A stretch of 13,058 bases of DNA. It comes from Bacteroides sp. CAG:530. GTDB lineage: Bacteria > Bacteroidota > Bacteroidia > Bacteroidales > Bacteroidaceae. Shown piece after piece: positions 1 to 7,998 of the stretch. A program made the position numbers and the translations under genes. Positions within the stretch are counted from its first letter, which is position 1, and every line of letters begins with the position of its first letter. The stretch covers positions 1-13,058 of the forward strand of contig FR881179.1 of NCBI GenBank assembly GCA_000434735.1. Direction: 5' to 3'. The notes beneath the pieces were generated by a model, which was given only the letters and a program-made list of their open reading frames with translations, searched no databases and had not been told where the DNA came from.

Positions 1-32
1 TTTTGATTTTATTTCGAACTCACGTTAATTAC
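1..32 (+). repeat. Left copy of a 32-bp terminal inverted repeat
   Basis: The first 32 bases are the exact reverse complement of the last 32 (13027-13058). Identity stops at position 33. The copy contains the core CGAACTCACGTTAATTAC preceded by an A/T-rich stretch. The following bases, up to the terminator at 115, contain no recognisable gene. Both copies end at the same base of the repeat, as expected if each is the edge of a longer multicopy element (for example an insertion sequence) that continues outside the window. I do not recognise the element with certainty. Confidence 0.85.
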
Positions 33-114
33 TAAACAAAGACTGATTATTATTGATAGTTTGCATTATTTATAGGCTGGTAGAGAGATTGAGCATTAAG
101 ACATCTACAAAAAG

Positions 115-150
115 AAAGCGGAACCCTGGCAATACAGAGTTCCGCTTTTT
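115..150. terminator. Bidirectional intrinsic terminator
   Basis: The arms AAAGCGGAAC (115-124) and GTTCCGCTTT (139-148) pair perfectly over 10 bp around a 14-nt loop. T-rich tracts follow on both strands (TTTTT ending at 150 on the plus strand, CTTTCTTTTT on the minus strand). It lies 21 bases past the stop codon of the leftward DUF4270 gene, so it most likely ends that operon and may also stop transcription entering from the left. Confidence 0.8.
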
Positions 151-171
151 ATATGTATCTTCTTATAAAGA

Positions 172-1596
172 TTACTTTCGGTTAGGCTGAGAATAGATAA
201 CCTTCATCTTTATAATCTTGTTGGCATTGGTGCTTCTTAACAGCATGGCCGAGTTAACCTGAAGGTTATTCGATACGCCAATGATGTTACCCTTAGAGTC
301 CGTTTCAGTGCTAACCGGAACCAACACCACTTTGTTCCAGTCTGGATTAGCCTGTTTCCATGCTTCCCACGCTACAGTTCCTTTCTCTATTTCAGGCTTT
401 ATCTCGCTGAAGATAGAACTGATAAGACGGTTCAGCTTGGAGAATGCATACGCATTGGTAGTGCTGGAGTATGCAGCGATGAACGAAGTCTTGTTATCGT
501 ACACCTTATTATCTTCGAAGAACGATTTCATCTCTGCCTTACGAACCATGAGCAGTGTAGACGGTGTGCCCATCTTATAAGCTCCAGCGTAGGTGTCTTT
601 CATCTTCTGGAAAGAAACCGAAATAGAATTCAGCGTATCGTTCTTATGTTCTTCGTACATCTCTTCTAGCGGAAGAACCACTTCTGTGCAGAGTCCGGCA
701 GGAGTCTTAAGATAAGTGCACTTCTCATTGTTGAGGAATTCATTACCTTCAGAGTCAAGCTCAGGATTCTGGAAACGTGTAGACATAAACACTTCCTTGG
801 TAGAAGCCATCGGAATGTTTGTGGCGTAAGTAGAATCTCGCAGTCCGTCGGAAGTCTTTCCCGTATATTTTATCTTCAAATCCAAGTAGATGTTAGAGAT
901 ATACAGAATAGAACCTTCACCGCGTGTAGTGTGTACGTAGAATCCTTTCAGTACATTACGGATAAACGATTCTGAGTTCTTGAAATACTCGGGATACTGC
1001 TTGTAATCGGCCAGCAACTTGTTGCAGAAATCTTTACCTAAGTCAATGCTGACGTTAGGATAGAAGGTGCTTAAGTTACGCAAAGAGTCGCTTACGGTCA
1101 AGTCGTATGCCGAGTAATCTTTCACGGCCAATGGCTTCTGTGTATGATCGTAATAGTTCTTTGGGTCGAGGTTGGTGTAATACAGTCCCTTGTTGGTACC
1201 ATCATCGGTGATGATCTTGTTAAGGGTATCTACCTGCAAGCGCATAGACGCCAGCGAGTCGCCGAAATAGCTGTTGTAATACAGTCCCAATGTGGCACCG
1301 CTTATCTCTGTAATCTTGTCGGGCATCTCGAAGTCTTCCGGACAGTTTATCTGCACCAAGAAGTCGGAGCTGAATTCTCCGAAAGACTTGTCTGTAAACT
1401 TGCCCAGATAGGCTGTACTTGAGCGAGAGTACACCTGCTTAAGTTGTAGCGAGCTGGTAGTGACATCGTAAGCGTCGGCGCTTGTAGGTATGATGTCTTC
1501 ATTGGCTACAAACTGTCCGATGCCTGTTGTTTCGTCATCGCAGCTATAAAAGATTGTGGCAGCTAAACTCAGTGCCGCCAGGAACTTGCATTTCAT
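172..1596 (-). CDS. DUF4270-family lipoprotein
   Basis: The 474-residue protein starts with a lipoprotein signal peptide (basic MKCK, hydrophobic LAALSLAATIF) leading to Cys19, the presumed lipidation site. The residues after the cysteine are DDETTG; an acidic run at this position is typical of surface-exported lipoproteins in Bacteroidetes. The rest looks like a beta-rich soluble domain with no membrane segment and resembles the DUF4270 family of unknown function. I make this assignment by recollection of the family and its setting. The gene is the second of a leftward pair, 31 bases after the GT5-like gene, with no promoter of its own visible, and ends at the terminator at 115-150. As I recall, DUF4270 genes often sit beside this short GT5 protein and panC in Bacteroidetes, which hints at a shared cell-envelope or carbohydrate role but proves none. 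Confidence 0.75.
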   Translation of the reverse strand: MKCKFLAALSLAATIFYSCDDETTGIGQFVANEDIIPTSADAYDVTTSSLQLKQVYSRSSTAYLGKFTDKSFGEFSSDFLVQINCPEDFEMPDKITEISGATLGLYYNSYFGDSLASMRLQVDTLNKIITDDGTNKGLYYTNLDPKNYYDHTQKPLAVKDYSAYDLTVSDSLRNLSTFYPNVSIDLGKDFCNKLLADYKQYPEYFKNSESFIRNVLKGFYVHTTRGEGSILYISNIYLDLKIKYTGKTSDGLRDSTYATNIPMASTKEVFMSTRFQNPELDSEGNEFLNNEKCTYLKTPAGLCTEVVLPLEEMYEEHKNDTLNSISVSFQKMKDTYAGAYKMGTPSTLLMVRKAEMKSFFEDNKVYDNKTSFIAAYSSTTNAYAFSKLNRLISSIFSEIKPEIEKGTVAWEAWKQANPDWNKVVLVPVSTETDSKGNIIGVSNNLQVNSAMLLRSTNANKIIKMKVIYSQPNRK

Positions 1597-1627
1597 TGTT
1601 TATGAGAATATAATCATTGTATTTGTT

Positions 1628-2449
1628 TTATTCTGCATCACCCGACACCGTATTATACAAGGCATCGCATGCGTCGGCGTAAGCCGCTTCGTCTGCCTGA
1701 TAGCTTACGATAGGGATGTTGAGGCTACGTGCGTAGTCCATGATTTCAGGATTTACGTTCGCCCCGTTCTCTATCACTCCATCAGAGTAAGCTATAGCCA
1801 GCTTGCACAACTCAGCGTAGTTGATAGGCTGCTTAACCATGTTGAGGTCTTCGGGAGTTATTTCTTTAAAGAGCGTAAGGTCTGTAAAGTTAGGAGAGAG
1901 GTTGCCCTTGAAACCATCGTCGTATACAGAGAATACTACCTTAGAGTCTCTGAATGACGGCTCGTCATAATAAGCTTTCTTGATAAACAGAGGAACGATG
2001 GCACTCATCCATCCGTGACAGTGTATTACATCGGGGCACCAACGCAGTTTCTTTACTGTCTCTAAAACACCTCTTGCGTAGAAGATGGCACGTTCGCCAT
2101 TGTCTTCGTATTCTTTTCCTTCTTCGTCGCAAGCCATCAGGCGGTGCTGGAAGTAATCGTCGTTATCGATGAAGTAAACTTGACGGCGTGCAGCTTGGAT
2201 AGAAGCTACTTTGATAATCAGCGGGTGGTCTGTGTCGTCGATAATGATGTTCATACCAGAGAGGCGGATTACTTCGTGTAATTGATTCCGGCGCTCGTTT
2301 ACATTTCCCCACTTGGGCATGAAAGTGCGGATTTCATATCCTTTGTCCTGGATGGCTTGAGGTAAGTTCTGACCAATCAGGGATAATTCACTCTCGGGTA
2401 CGTAAGGGGTAATTTCTTGTGTAATAAATAAAACTTTTTTCGCGCTCAT
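1628..2449 (-). CDS. Short glycogen/starch synthase-like protein (GT5 N-terminal domain only)
   Basis: The 273-residue product resembles the N-terminal Rossmann half of GT5 glycogen synthases: it begins KKVLFITQEITPYVPES, and residues 139-150 (PDVIHCHGWMSA) match the family's conserved PDVVHxHDW-type motif. Two things argue against ordinary glycogen synthase activity. The C-terminal GT-B domain (roughly another 200 residues in GlgA, with most catalytic residues) is absent. The ADP-glucose-binding KTGGL motif near residue 15 of GlgA is replaced by PESELSLIG. The frame is open and ends normally 31 bases before the lipoprotein gene, so this looks like a stable short form and not a broken gene. 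It is first in a leftward operon behind a good -7 box. Databases commonly label such proteins glycogen synthase; a binding or regulatory role is equally possible. Confidence 0.75.
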   Translation of the reverse strand: MSAKKVLFITQEITPYVPESELSLIGQNLPQAIQDKGYEIRTFMPKWGNVNERRNQLHEVIRLSGMNIIIDDTDHPLIIKVASIQAARRQVYFIDNDDYFQHRLMACDEEGKEYEDNGERAIFYARGVLETVKKLRWCPDVIHCHGWMSAIVPLFIKKAYYDEPSFRDSKVVFSVYDDGFKGNLSPNFTDLTLFKEITPEDLNMVKQPINYAELCKLAIAYSDGVIENGANVNPEIMDYARSLNIPIVSYQADEAAYADACDALYNTVSGDAE

Positions 2450-2475
2450 GTCTATATAATGCTCAAATAATTACG

Positions 2476-2509
2476 CAAAGATAATAAAAAAATCATCGGG
2501 AAAGGCAAT
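2476..2509 (-). promoter_or_regulatory. Promoter of the GT5-like / DUF4270 operon
   Basis: On the minus strand the -7 box TATCTTTG (2483-2476) fits the Bacteroidetes consensus TAnnTTTG exactly. An imperfect -33 element, ATTG (2509-2506), lies 22 bp upstream. Transcription would start near 2470, giving a leader of about 20 nt before the ATG at 2449. Confidence 0.6.
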
Positions 2510-2535
2510 TTTAATATGCCTTTTATTATTTATTG

Positions 2536-2567
2536 TTTGTTAATATGCTGTATATCAATAATGTTTG
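2536..2567 (+). promoter_or_regulatory. Candidate promoter of panC-panD
   Basis: A -33 element TTTG (2536-2539) is followed after 20 bp by AATGTTTG (2560-2567), a seven-of-eight match to the -7 consensus. Start near 2574 would give a leader of about 130 nt. A weaker alternative -7 box, TTAATTTG, lies at 2658-2665 without a clear -33 partner. Confidence 0.45.
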
Positions 2568-2705
2568 TGGTTCTGTAAAATGCGTCTAATTTAGTGATTT
2601 ATGGCTTTTTAGTTGTCTTTTTTCTACAATCTATTTTATTATCTGATAAAATTGTGGTTAATTTGCACCCGATTTATAAAAAATGATTCATTAATTCGGA
2701 TAGAA

Positions 2706-3551
2706 ATGGAATTAATTCAAACTGTTCATGAGCTTCGCGCGAAGTTGGATGTTCTTCGTAAGGCGGGCAAGACAATCGGTTTGGTTCCTACAATGGGAGC
2801 CTTGCACGCAGGTCACGCTTCTTTGGTGAAACGCGCTGTGGCAGAAAATGATATTGTGGTGGTAAGTGATTTCGTTAACCCCACTCAGTTTAACGATAAA
2901 AATGATTTGATTAAATATCCTCGTACGCTCGACGCTGACTGCAAGTTGCTTGAGTCTTGTGGGGTGACTTTCGTATTCGCTCCTTCGGTAGAGGAAATTT
3001 ATCCGGAGCCGGACACTCGTTCGTTCAGCTATGCTCCGCTGGATACTGTGATGGAAGGCAAGTTCCGTCCGGGACACTTTAACGGTGTATGCCAAATTGT
3101 TAGCAAGTTGTTCTTGATAGTAGAACCTACACGCGCTTACTTCGGCGAGAAAGATTTCCAGCAGTTGGCTATTATCCGCGAGATGGTACGTAAGTATCCG
3201 TTCAATTTGCAGATTGTAGGCTGTCCTATCGTTCGCGAAAGCGACGGCTTGGCTCTTAGCAGCCGTAACGCTCGTCTTAGCGCAGAGCAGCGTGTTCAGG
3301 CTTTGCAGATCTCTAAGACTTTGTTCGCTAGCGTAGAGTATGCCAAGACTCACTCTTTGGAAGAAACAAAGCAGTTCGTGATTGATGGCATTGACAATGC
3401 TGAAGGTTTGCGTCTGGAATACTTCGAGGTAGTAGACGGAAATACATTGCAGGAAGTAAACAGCTGGGACAGCAGCGATTATATCGTAGGTTGCATTACC
3501 GTATTCTGCGGCGAAGTGCGATTGATTGATAATATTAAGTATAAGGAGTGA
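2706..3551 (+). CDS. panC: Pantothenate synthetase (pantoate--beta-alanine ligase)
   Basis: This cytoplasmic enzyme condenses pantoate and beta-alanine, using ATP through a pantoyl-adenylate, to give pantothenate for coenzyme A. The 281 residues match the usual family length. Visible motifs are the nucleotide-binding PTMGALHAGH (28-37, with the HIGH-like histidines), FVNPTQF (56-62), the GEKD segment (147-150) and the ESDGLALSSRN loop (178-188, the KMSKS-like region). The open frame extends 31 codons further upstream to 2613, but that extension is hydrophobic, A/T-rich and outside the family alignment, so I place the start at MELIQTVHELR. panD follows after 7 bases. An 8-bp A/T-rich inverted repeat (2690-2697 and 2709-2716) puts the start codon in its loop, but may be chance. 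Confidence 0.96.
   Translation: MELIQTVHELRAKLDVLRKAGKTIGLVPTMGALHAGHASLVKRAVAENDIVVVSDFVNPTQFNDKNDLIKYPRTLDADCKLLESCGVTFVFAPSVEEIYPEPDTRSFSYAPLDTVMEGKFRPGHFNGVCQIVSKLFLIVEPTRAYFGEKDFQQLAIIREMVRKYPFNLQIVGCPIVRESDGLALSSRNARLSAEQRVQALQISKTLFASVEYAKTHSLEETKQFVIDGIDNAEGLRLEYFEVVDGNTLQEVNSWDSSDYIVGCITVFCGEVRLIDNIKYKE
3543..3548 (+). promoter_or_regulatory. Shine-Dalgarno-like site before panD
   Basis: AAGGAG lies 10 bases before the ATG at 3559, inside the last codons of panC. Such purine-rich sites are uncommon in Bacteroidetes. Together with the 7-base gap between the genes, it suggests efficient re-initiation on the panCD message. Confidence 0.4.
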
Positions 3552-3558
3552 TAGAGTG

Positions 3559-3909
3559 ATGATGATAGAAGTATTGAAGTCGAAGATTCATTGTGTATCG
3601 GTTACCGAAGCCAATTTGAATTATATGGGTAGCATCACTATCGACGAGGATTTGATGGATGCAGCCAATATGATAGCTGGCGAGAAGGTGCAGATAGTAG
3701 ACAATAACAACGGTGAGCGTTTTGAGACTTATATTATTAAGGGCGAACGCGGAACGGGTTGTATTTGTCTGAATGGGGCAGCGGCTCGAAAGGTACAGGT
3801 GGGCGACGTGGTTATTATCATGTCGTATGCTTTGATGGATTTTGAAGAAGCTAAATCGTTTAAGCCTACCGTTATCTTCCCGGATACAGTGACAAACAAG
3901 TTGGTTTAA
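3559..3909 (+). CDS. panD: Aspartate 1-decarboxylase proenzyme
   Basis: The pyruvoyl-dependent enzyme decarboxylates L-aspartate to beta-alanine, the second substrate of the neighbouring PanC. The product has 116 residues. It is made as a proenzyme that cleaves itself between Gly24 and Ser25 (sequence NYMGSITID), turning Ser25 into the pyruvoyl group. Choosing the first ATG of the tandem pair at 3559 puts this Gly-Ser at positions 24-25, as in E. coli PanD, and likewise Lys9 and Tyr22, which supports this start over the ATG at 3562 and over the longer open frame from 3526. The LNGAAAR segment of the active site is present. The gene is the second and last of the operon and ends about 30 bases before a strong terminator. 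Confidence 0.96.
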   Translation: MMIEVLKSKIHCVSVTEANLNYMGSITIDEDLMDAANMIAGEKVQIVDNNNGERFETYIIKGERGTGCICLNGAAARKVQVGDVVIIMSYALMDFEEAKSFKPTVIFPDTVTNKLV

Positions 3910-3938
3910 GCGTTTATTGATAAACAGATTGCAGATAT

Positions 3939-3982
3939 AAAAAAGTCCGCAGATTCCCAATTGAGAGTCTGCGGACTTTTTT
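3939..3982. terminator. Bidirectional terminator between panD and fbp
   Basis: A perfect 15-bp stem is formed by 3939-3953 and 3968-3982, with GC core GTCCGCAGA / TCTGCGGAC and a 14-nt loop. A6 and T6 tracts flank the core, so it works as an intrinsic terminator on both strands. It separates two converging units: panCD from the left and fbp from the right. Confidence 0.93.
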
Positions 3983-4011
3983 GTACTCTATAGTGAATAG
4001 TAGAGAGACAC

Positions 4012-6009
4012 TTACAGTGATTTCTCTTTAATCAGTCCGGTGCGATATCCTACGAGCAGTTTTTTCAGGTCTTCTATCTGCACTTTCAGCTCGCGTCCTT
4101 TGTCGGTGTCTTTCACCATCATTCGTTTAGAACTCATTTCTACAATCTGGGTGGTAGATTTAATGTCGAGTCCTTCTTCTATGGCACGCTGGGTAGAAGT
4201 AAACGGTTCGTGCTGTACCAGCTGGAATCCGCGAGAGTGATATACCAGGGTATATCCGGCAATACCGGTTTCGGGCTGGTAAGCCTTAGAGAATCCTCCG
4301 TCTATAACCATCAGTTTACCGTTGGCCTTTATAGGCTTCTCGCCTTTCACAGCCTTAACGGGTACGTGTCCGTTTATGATGTGGCGGTGTTCTCCTTCTA
4401 CGCCGAACTCATCCATTATCATGTCGCATACGTCCTCACGGTCGCGAAGGGTGTAGTAATATCCCTTTATTTCCTTATGGGTTTCGGGAGCGGCTATGAA
4501 ATATCTTTCGAATGTAGCCATCTTGCTCTTGTCGAAAGCGGGGGAGTCTTTTCCGCACCACAGATACCATACGTAATCTAGCGCGAAGCTCTTTTCTTCA
4601 TTGTCGTTTTCGGCGAAGTAGGCTGTGCGTATAAGTTGGCCCACTCGCTTAAGCAGCGATTCTCCTTTATATTTCTTTCCGAGGATATCGATTTCTTTCA
4701 GCGTACCGTCTTCGTTGAGCGGCATAGATGCGTGGAACAGCAGGTTAGAGTTGCACACATTATACATACATCCGTAGCGGAACAAGCACTTCATGTGTTT
4801 ACGCAACTTTTCGCTTCCGGTAAACGAGTTGTGAAGCTTCAGAACGATGTCTTGCTCTTCTTCGGTCAACTTGTACGGATCGGCAGGGTCGATGGTGGGG
4901 AACAGGCTGTCGCGCAGCGGATATTCCGTACCGTCGATGGTGATAGTCTTCTTTTCGAAGTCGATGTGATGAAGCAACATACGGTCTTCCATCTTGAATT
5001 CAGGGCGGCGACGTATAATCTCAGCTTCCAGTTTGAACTGGATAATGCTGATAGCCTTATGCATCTGTGCTATTAGGCGTATAGTCTTATCGTTATATGT
5101 GCTCGACGCGAAATCTATCTTCGGTGTGAAGCATTCGCATGGGTCGTTGGCATAGGCTTCCATGGCGAAAGTAGCCAGCGGCAGCAGATTGATGCCGTAA
5201 CCATCTTCAAGCGCAGAGAGGTTTCCGTAGCGCATGGCCATACGCAGAACGTTGGCTATGCTGCAGTTATTGCCCGATGCGGCTCCCATCCACAGGATGT
5301 CGTGGTTGCCCCATTGTATATCGAAGTTATGATAGTCGCACAGCGTATCCATGATGATGTGCGGACCGGGACCACGGTCGAATATATCGCCCAAGATATG
5401 CAGCGAGTCGATGGTGAGGCGCTGTATCAAGTTACACAGAGCCACTATGAAATCATCGGCACGGTGAGTATCTATTATGGTACTTATAATTACATTGATA
5501 TACGCCTGCTTGTTGGGGTCCATACTGCTTTCGTGCAGTAATTCCTGTATGATATACGAGAATTCCTCTGGCAACGCCTTACGTACCTTAGAACGAGTGT
5601 ACTTAGACGATACGTTCTGGCATACCTTTACCAGCTGGTTAAGGGTAATTACGTACCAATCTACAAGCTCGGTCTCCACCTCTTTTACCAGCTGCAGTTT
5701 CTGCTCGGGGTAATATATCAGTGTGCAGAGTTCTTTTTTCTCGCTCTCGCGCAGAGTATTTCCGAATATCTCGTTCACCTTTCTCTTTATGGCTCCCGAG
5801 GCATTTCTCAATACGTGCTGAAATGCTTCATACTCTCCGTGAAGGTCGGCCAAGAAATGCTCAGTACCTTTCGGAAGATTAAGTATCGCTTCCAGGTTTA
5901 TTATTTCCGTACTGGCGGCTGCTATGGTAGGGAAGTTATGCGATAGCAGTTCCAGATAACGGATATCGTTTTGAATCATCTCTGCGGTTATCTGTTTGTA
6001 TATTTTCAT
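4012..6009 (-). CDS. fbp: Fructose-1,6-bisphosphatase, class III
   Basis: The enzyme hydrolyses fructose 1,6-bisphosphate to fructose 6-phosphate, the committed step of gluconeogenesis, in the cytoplasm. The 665-residue length matches the class III (Firmicutes/Bacteroidetes) family and is about twice that of class I enzymes. Metal-dependent phosphoesterase motifs appear in order: ADLHGE (54-59), GDIFDRG (207-213), GNHD (234-237), LLFHASMP (423-430) and NGHVPV (546-551), which together supply the Asp, His and Asn ligands of the dinuclear metal site. All look intact. The gene lies 45 bases after the AspT-like transporter gene in the same direction. I see no TAnnTTTG box in that gap, so the two are probably co-transcribed. 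It ends at the shared bidirectional terminator. Confidence 0.95.
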   Translation of the reverse strand: MKIYKQITAEMIQNDIRYLELLSHNFPTIAAASTEIINLEAILNLPKGTEHFLADLHGEYEAFQHVLRNASGAIKRKVNEIFGNTLRESEKKELCTLIYYPEQKLQLVKEVETELVDWYVITLNQLVKVCQNVSSKYTRSKVRKALPEEFSYIIQELLHESSMDPNKQAYINVIISTIIDTHRADDFIVALCNLIQRLTIDSLHILGDIFDRGPGPHIIMDTLCDYHNFDIQWGNHDILWMGAASGNNCSIANVLRMAMRYGNLSALEDGYGINLLPLATFAMEAYANDPCECFTPKIDFASSTYNDKTIRLIAQMHKAISIIQFKLEAEIIRRRPEFKMEDRMLLHHIDFEKKTITIDGTEYPLRDSLFPTIDPADPYKLTEEEQDIVLKLHNSFTGSEKLRKHMKCLFRYGCMYNVCNSNLLFHASMPLNEDGTLKEIDILGKKYKGESLLKRVGQLIRTAYFAENDNEEKSFALDYVWYLWCGKDSPAFDKSKMATFERYFIAAPETHKEIKGYYYTLRDREDVCDMIMDEFGVEGEHRHIINGHVPVKAVKGEKPIKANGKLMVIDGGFSKAYQPETGIAGYTLVYHSRGFQLVQHEPFTSTQRAIEEGLDIKSTTQIVEMSSKRMMVKDTDKGRELKVQIEDLKKLLVGYRTGLIKEKSL

Positions 6010-6054
6010 GTCCTATATTTATTTTAAGGGAAGGTTCAGGTTTGTTTCCTTTCG

Positions 6055-7716
6055 TTATAAAAAAAACATCAGCATCAGCTGTGCTATAATGACTCGTATA
6101 AACATGCCGAGCGGATATACTGTAGCATAGCTTACGGCCGGATTATCGTTTGGAATGATATCGTTGGCATAGTTCAGCGCCATAGGGTTAGCCATGCTTC
6201 CGCACAGCATTCCGCAGGTGTTTCCGAAGTCCATCTTATAGATGCGCAGTGAAACCAATGCCATGATTACTACCGGGAAGAATGTTATCAGGAATCCGAT
6301 GCCTATCCACATCGCCCCTTCGGGACGGAATACCGTATCGAAGAAATGCGCTCCCGCATCCAGTCCCAAGCAAGCCAAGTAGAGCGATAGTCCGATGCCT
6401 CTCAACATCAAGCTGGCGCTACGGGTGGTGTAGGTAAGCATGTGCAGACGCGGTCCGTAGCATCCTATCAGGATACCTACTATGATAGGACCTCCTGCCA
6501 ATCCTAATTTCACTGGTGAACTGATACCCGGAATGGCGATAGGAATAGAACCTACCATCAATCCCAGTACTATACCGATGAAGATAGAGGCCAAGTTGGG
6601 GTCTTTTAGTGTCTTTACGGTATTGCCCAATACTTTTTCTACATTATTTATGGCTGCCGCTTCACCTACTATAGTCAGACGGTCGCCCAATTGCAGCACT
6701 AAGTTAGGGGTAGCAAGCAGTTGCACTCCGCTTCTCAATACACGGCTGATGTTGATGCCGTAAGTATTGCGTAAGCGTAAAGAACCAAGTTTCTTGCCGT
6801 TTATCTCTGTGTTTGTAATGACTATATGCTTTGATATCAGCTGGCTGTCGATAGCGTTCCAGTCGATATCTTCCTTATTCCAGTCGCGATTTTCCTGCTC
6901 ACCGAACAGGATAGTCAGTGCCGGCACATCTTTTTCGGTAGTGATAACCAGCAGTCGGTCTGCTTCTTCCAGCACCTTGTCCGAAGTAGGTATGCTTACC
7001 TTGCCTTCGCGCCAGATGCGTGAAATTACGAATTTTGGGTAGCTCAGCTGAGCGATATCCTGTATGCTCTTATGGAATATGGCGGGGTTATGCACCTGAA
7101 ACGTAGCGATGTATGTGTGATTAGGGTCGTCGTGCTCGTGTTCGTTCATGTCCGACGGGCGTACAAACAACTTTTTCACCACAACGATAGCGAATATTAC
7201 GCCTACTACACCAAGCGGATAAGTCACGGCACAACTCAGAGCGGCACCGCTGGTAGGCAAGCCCAACTGCTTCAGCGTCTGCTGTGCGGCACCCAGTGCA
7301 GGGGTGTTAGTAGTGGCTCCGCATAAGATACCGGTCATATCGGGCAGTGAAATAGGGGTTACAAGGCACAAGGCCAAAGCCATAGCCGTACCTAAAATGA
7401 TGACTCCCAATCCCAACATGTTAAGCTTGAAACCTCCCTTTTGGAAAGAACTGAAGAATCCCGGTCCCACTTGTAGTCCTAAGGCATAGACAAACAGTAC
7501 CAATCCGAAACTTTCGGCATACGTCAGCATTTGTGGGTCTACAGAAAAGCCTAAGTGTCCTGCTAAGATACCCATGAAGAAAACAAATGTAACACCTAAC
7601 GAAATGCCGCAAATATGTATTTTCCCTAAAGCGAGTCCCGTTGATATGATGAGTGACATCACCACCACTGCCTGTATGGCAGAATGTTCAAAAAATAAAT
7701 TATATATCCATTCCAT
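6055..7716 (-). CDS. AspT/YidE/YbjL-family membrane transporter with two RCK_C domains
   Basis: The 553-residue inner-membrane protein has the family's symmetrical layout: a hydrophobic block (about 12-185), two cytoplasmic TrkA-C/RCK_C domains (about 200-272 and 292-366), and a second hydrophobic block (about 372-553). The halves repeat each other: GATTNTPAL (133-141) mirrors GSMANPMAL (506-514), and AVTYPLGV (163-170) mirrors ATVYPLGM (531-538). AspT itself exchanges aspartate for alanine; most relatives have no known substrate, and I cannot name one here. The RCK_C domains suggest gating by a small ligand. I start at MEWIYNLFFEHSAIQ, where the family alignment begins; the open frame continues 46 codons upstream to 7854, but that part lacks family likeness and overlaps a -7 box and palindromic DNA. 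fbp follows in the same direction. Confidence 0.88.
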   Translation of the reverse strand: MEWIYNLFFEHSAIQAVVVMSLIISTGLALGKIHICGISLGVTFVFFMGILAGHLGFSVDPQMLTYAESFGLVLFVYALGLQVGPGFFSSFQKGGFKLNMLGLGVIILGTAMALALCLVTPISLPDMTGILCGATTNTPALGAAQQTLKQLGLPTSGAALSCAVTYPLGVVGVIFAIVVVKKLFVRPSDMNEHEHDDPNHTYIATFQVHNPAIFHKSIQDIAQLSYPKFVISRIWREGKVSIPTSDKVLEEADRLLVITTEKDVPALTILFGEQENRDWNKEDIDWNAIDSQLISKHIVITNTEINGKKLGSLRLRNTYGINISRVLRSGVQLLATPNLVLQLGDRLTIVGEAAAINNVEKVLGNTVKTLKDPNLASIFIGIVLGLMVGSIPIAIPGISSPVKLGLAGGPIIVGILIGCYGPRLHMLTYTTRSASLMLRGIGLSLYLACLGLDAGAHFFDTVFRPEGAMWIGIGFLITFFPVVIMALVSLRIYKMDFGNTCGMLCGSMANPMALNYANDIIPNDNPAVSYATVYPLGMFIRVIIAQLMLMFFL

Positions 7717-7720
7717 GCTG

Positions 7721-7728
7721 CAAAGATA
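7721..7728 (-). promoter_or_regulatory. -7 box directly ahead of the transporter gene
   Basis: TATCTTTG on the minus strand (7728-7721) matches TAnnTTTG exactly and ends only 4 bases before the ATG at 7716. Transcription from it would begin at or next to the start codon, giving a leaderless or nearly leaderless message. No convincing -33 TTTG lies at the right distance, so it could be a chance match. Confidence 0.45.
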
Positions 7729-7835
7729 CATAGTTTTCGTAAAATCGGTATTAAGGCCGCATATAAATGTAAAGCACGAATCGTTTTTAGGTGGATTTAT
7801 TACACTGTTGTTGACAAAATTAAAAACACGGGAAA

Positions 7836-7873
7836 AAGCATTGCGATGCTTCAATCAAAGCATCGCAATGCTT
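7836..7873. repeat. Long perfect hairpin in the transporter-rhaD intergenic region
   Basis: The arms 7836-7851 and 7858-7873 are perfect 16-bp inverted repeats around a 6-nt loop. Each arm is itself near-palindromic (AAGCAT..ATGCTT), so alternative cruciforms are possible. On the minus strand it is followed by a T5 tract (GCTTTTTCCCG), so it could stop leftward transcription before it reaches the transporter gene. It lies in the 393-base gene-free stretch 7717-8109. With the neighbouring palindrome it resembles interspersed REP-type elements. Confidence 0.7.
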
Positions 7874-7882
7874 CATTTGTCC

Positions 7883-7933
7883 ATTCGCATATTGCAGTAC
7901 TGCAATTCGCATTCTTTTTCCTGCGACTCGCAT
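7883..7933. repeat. Palindrome with three phased octamers
   Basis: The 16-bp perfect palindrome ATTGCAGTACTGCAAT (7891-7906) is bracketed by two copies of ATTCGCAT (7883-7890 and 7905-7912). A third, ACTCGCAT, follows at 7926-7933. The copies start 22 and 21 bp apart, about two helical turns. This could be a REP-like repeat unit or an operator array between the divergent transporter and rhaD genes; the sequence does not decide. Confidence 0.55.
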
Positions 7934-7998
7934 GTGGTTTTTAACCCACTCCAGAAGGGCTCCTGAGACTGATTATTAAAAGTATTATGCAAAAGTAT

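Noticed and set aside
2613..2705. N-terminal extension of PanC by 31 residues
   Set aside because: The family alignment begins at MELIQTVHELR. The extension is A/T-rich, hydrophobic leader DNA and overlaps promoter-like sequence.
2568..2705. Riboswitch in the panC leader
   Set aside because: The leader is long enough, but I see no conserved aptamer motif or GC-rich stems in it.
2690..2716. 8-bp A/T-rich inverted repeat with the panC start codon in its loop
   Set aside because: It is short and made of only ATTAATTC/GAATTAAT in very A/T-rich DNA. Chance is a fair explanation, unlike the 12-bp case at the anti-sigma gene.
4210..5713. Several plus-strand open frames of 78-146 codons opposite fbp
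   Set aside because: They lie wholly antisense to a clearly conserved enzyme gene, lack recognisable domains or start signals, and are shadows of its codon pattern.
7717..7854. 46-codon upstream extension of the AspT-like transporter
   Set aside because: It has no family similarity, runs into the perfect hairpin at 7836-7873, and covers a -7 box.
7836..7933. CRISPR array
   Set aside because: The repeated units are 8 bp with about 21-22 bp spacing and internal palindromes; there are no long direct repeats with unique spacers and no cas genes.
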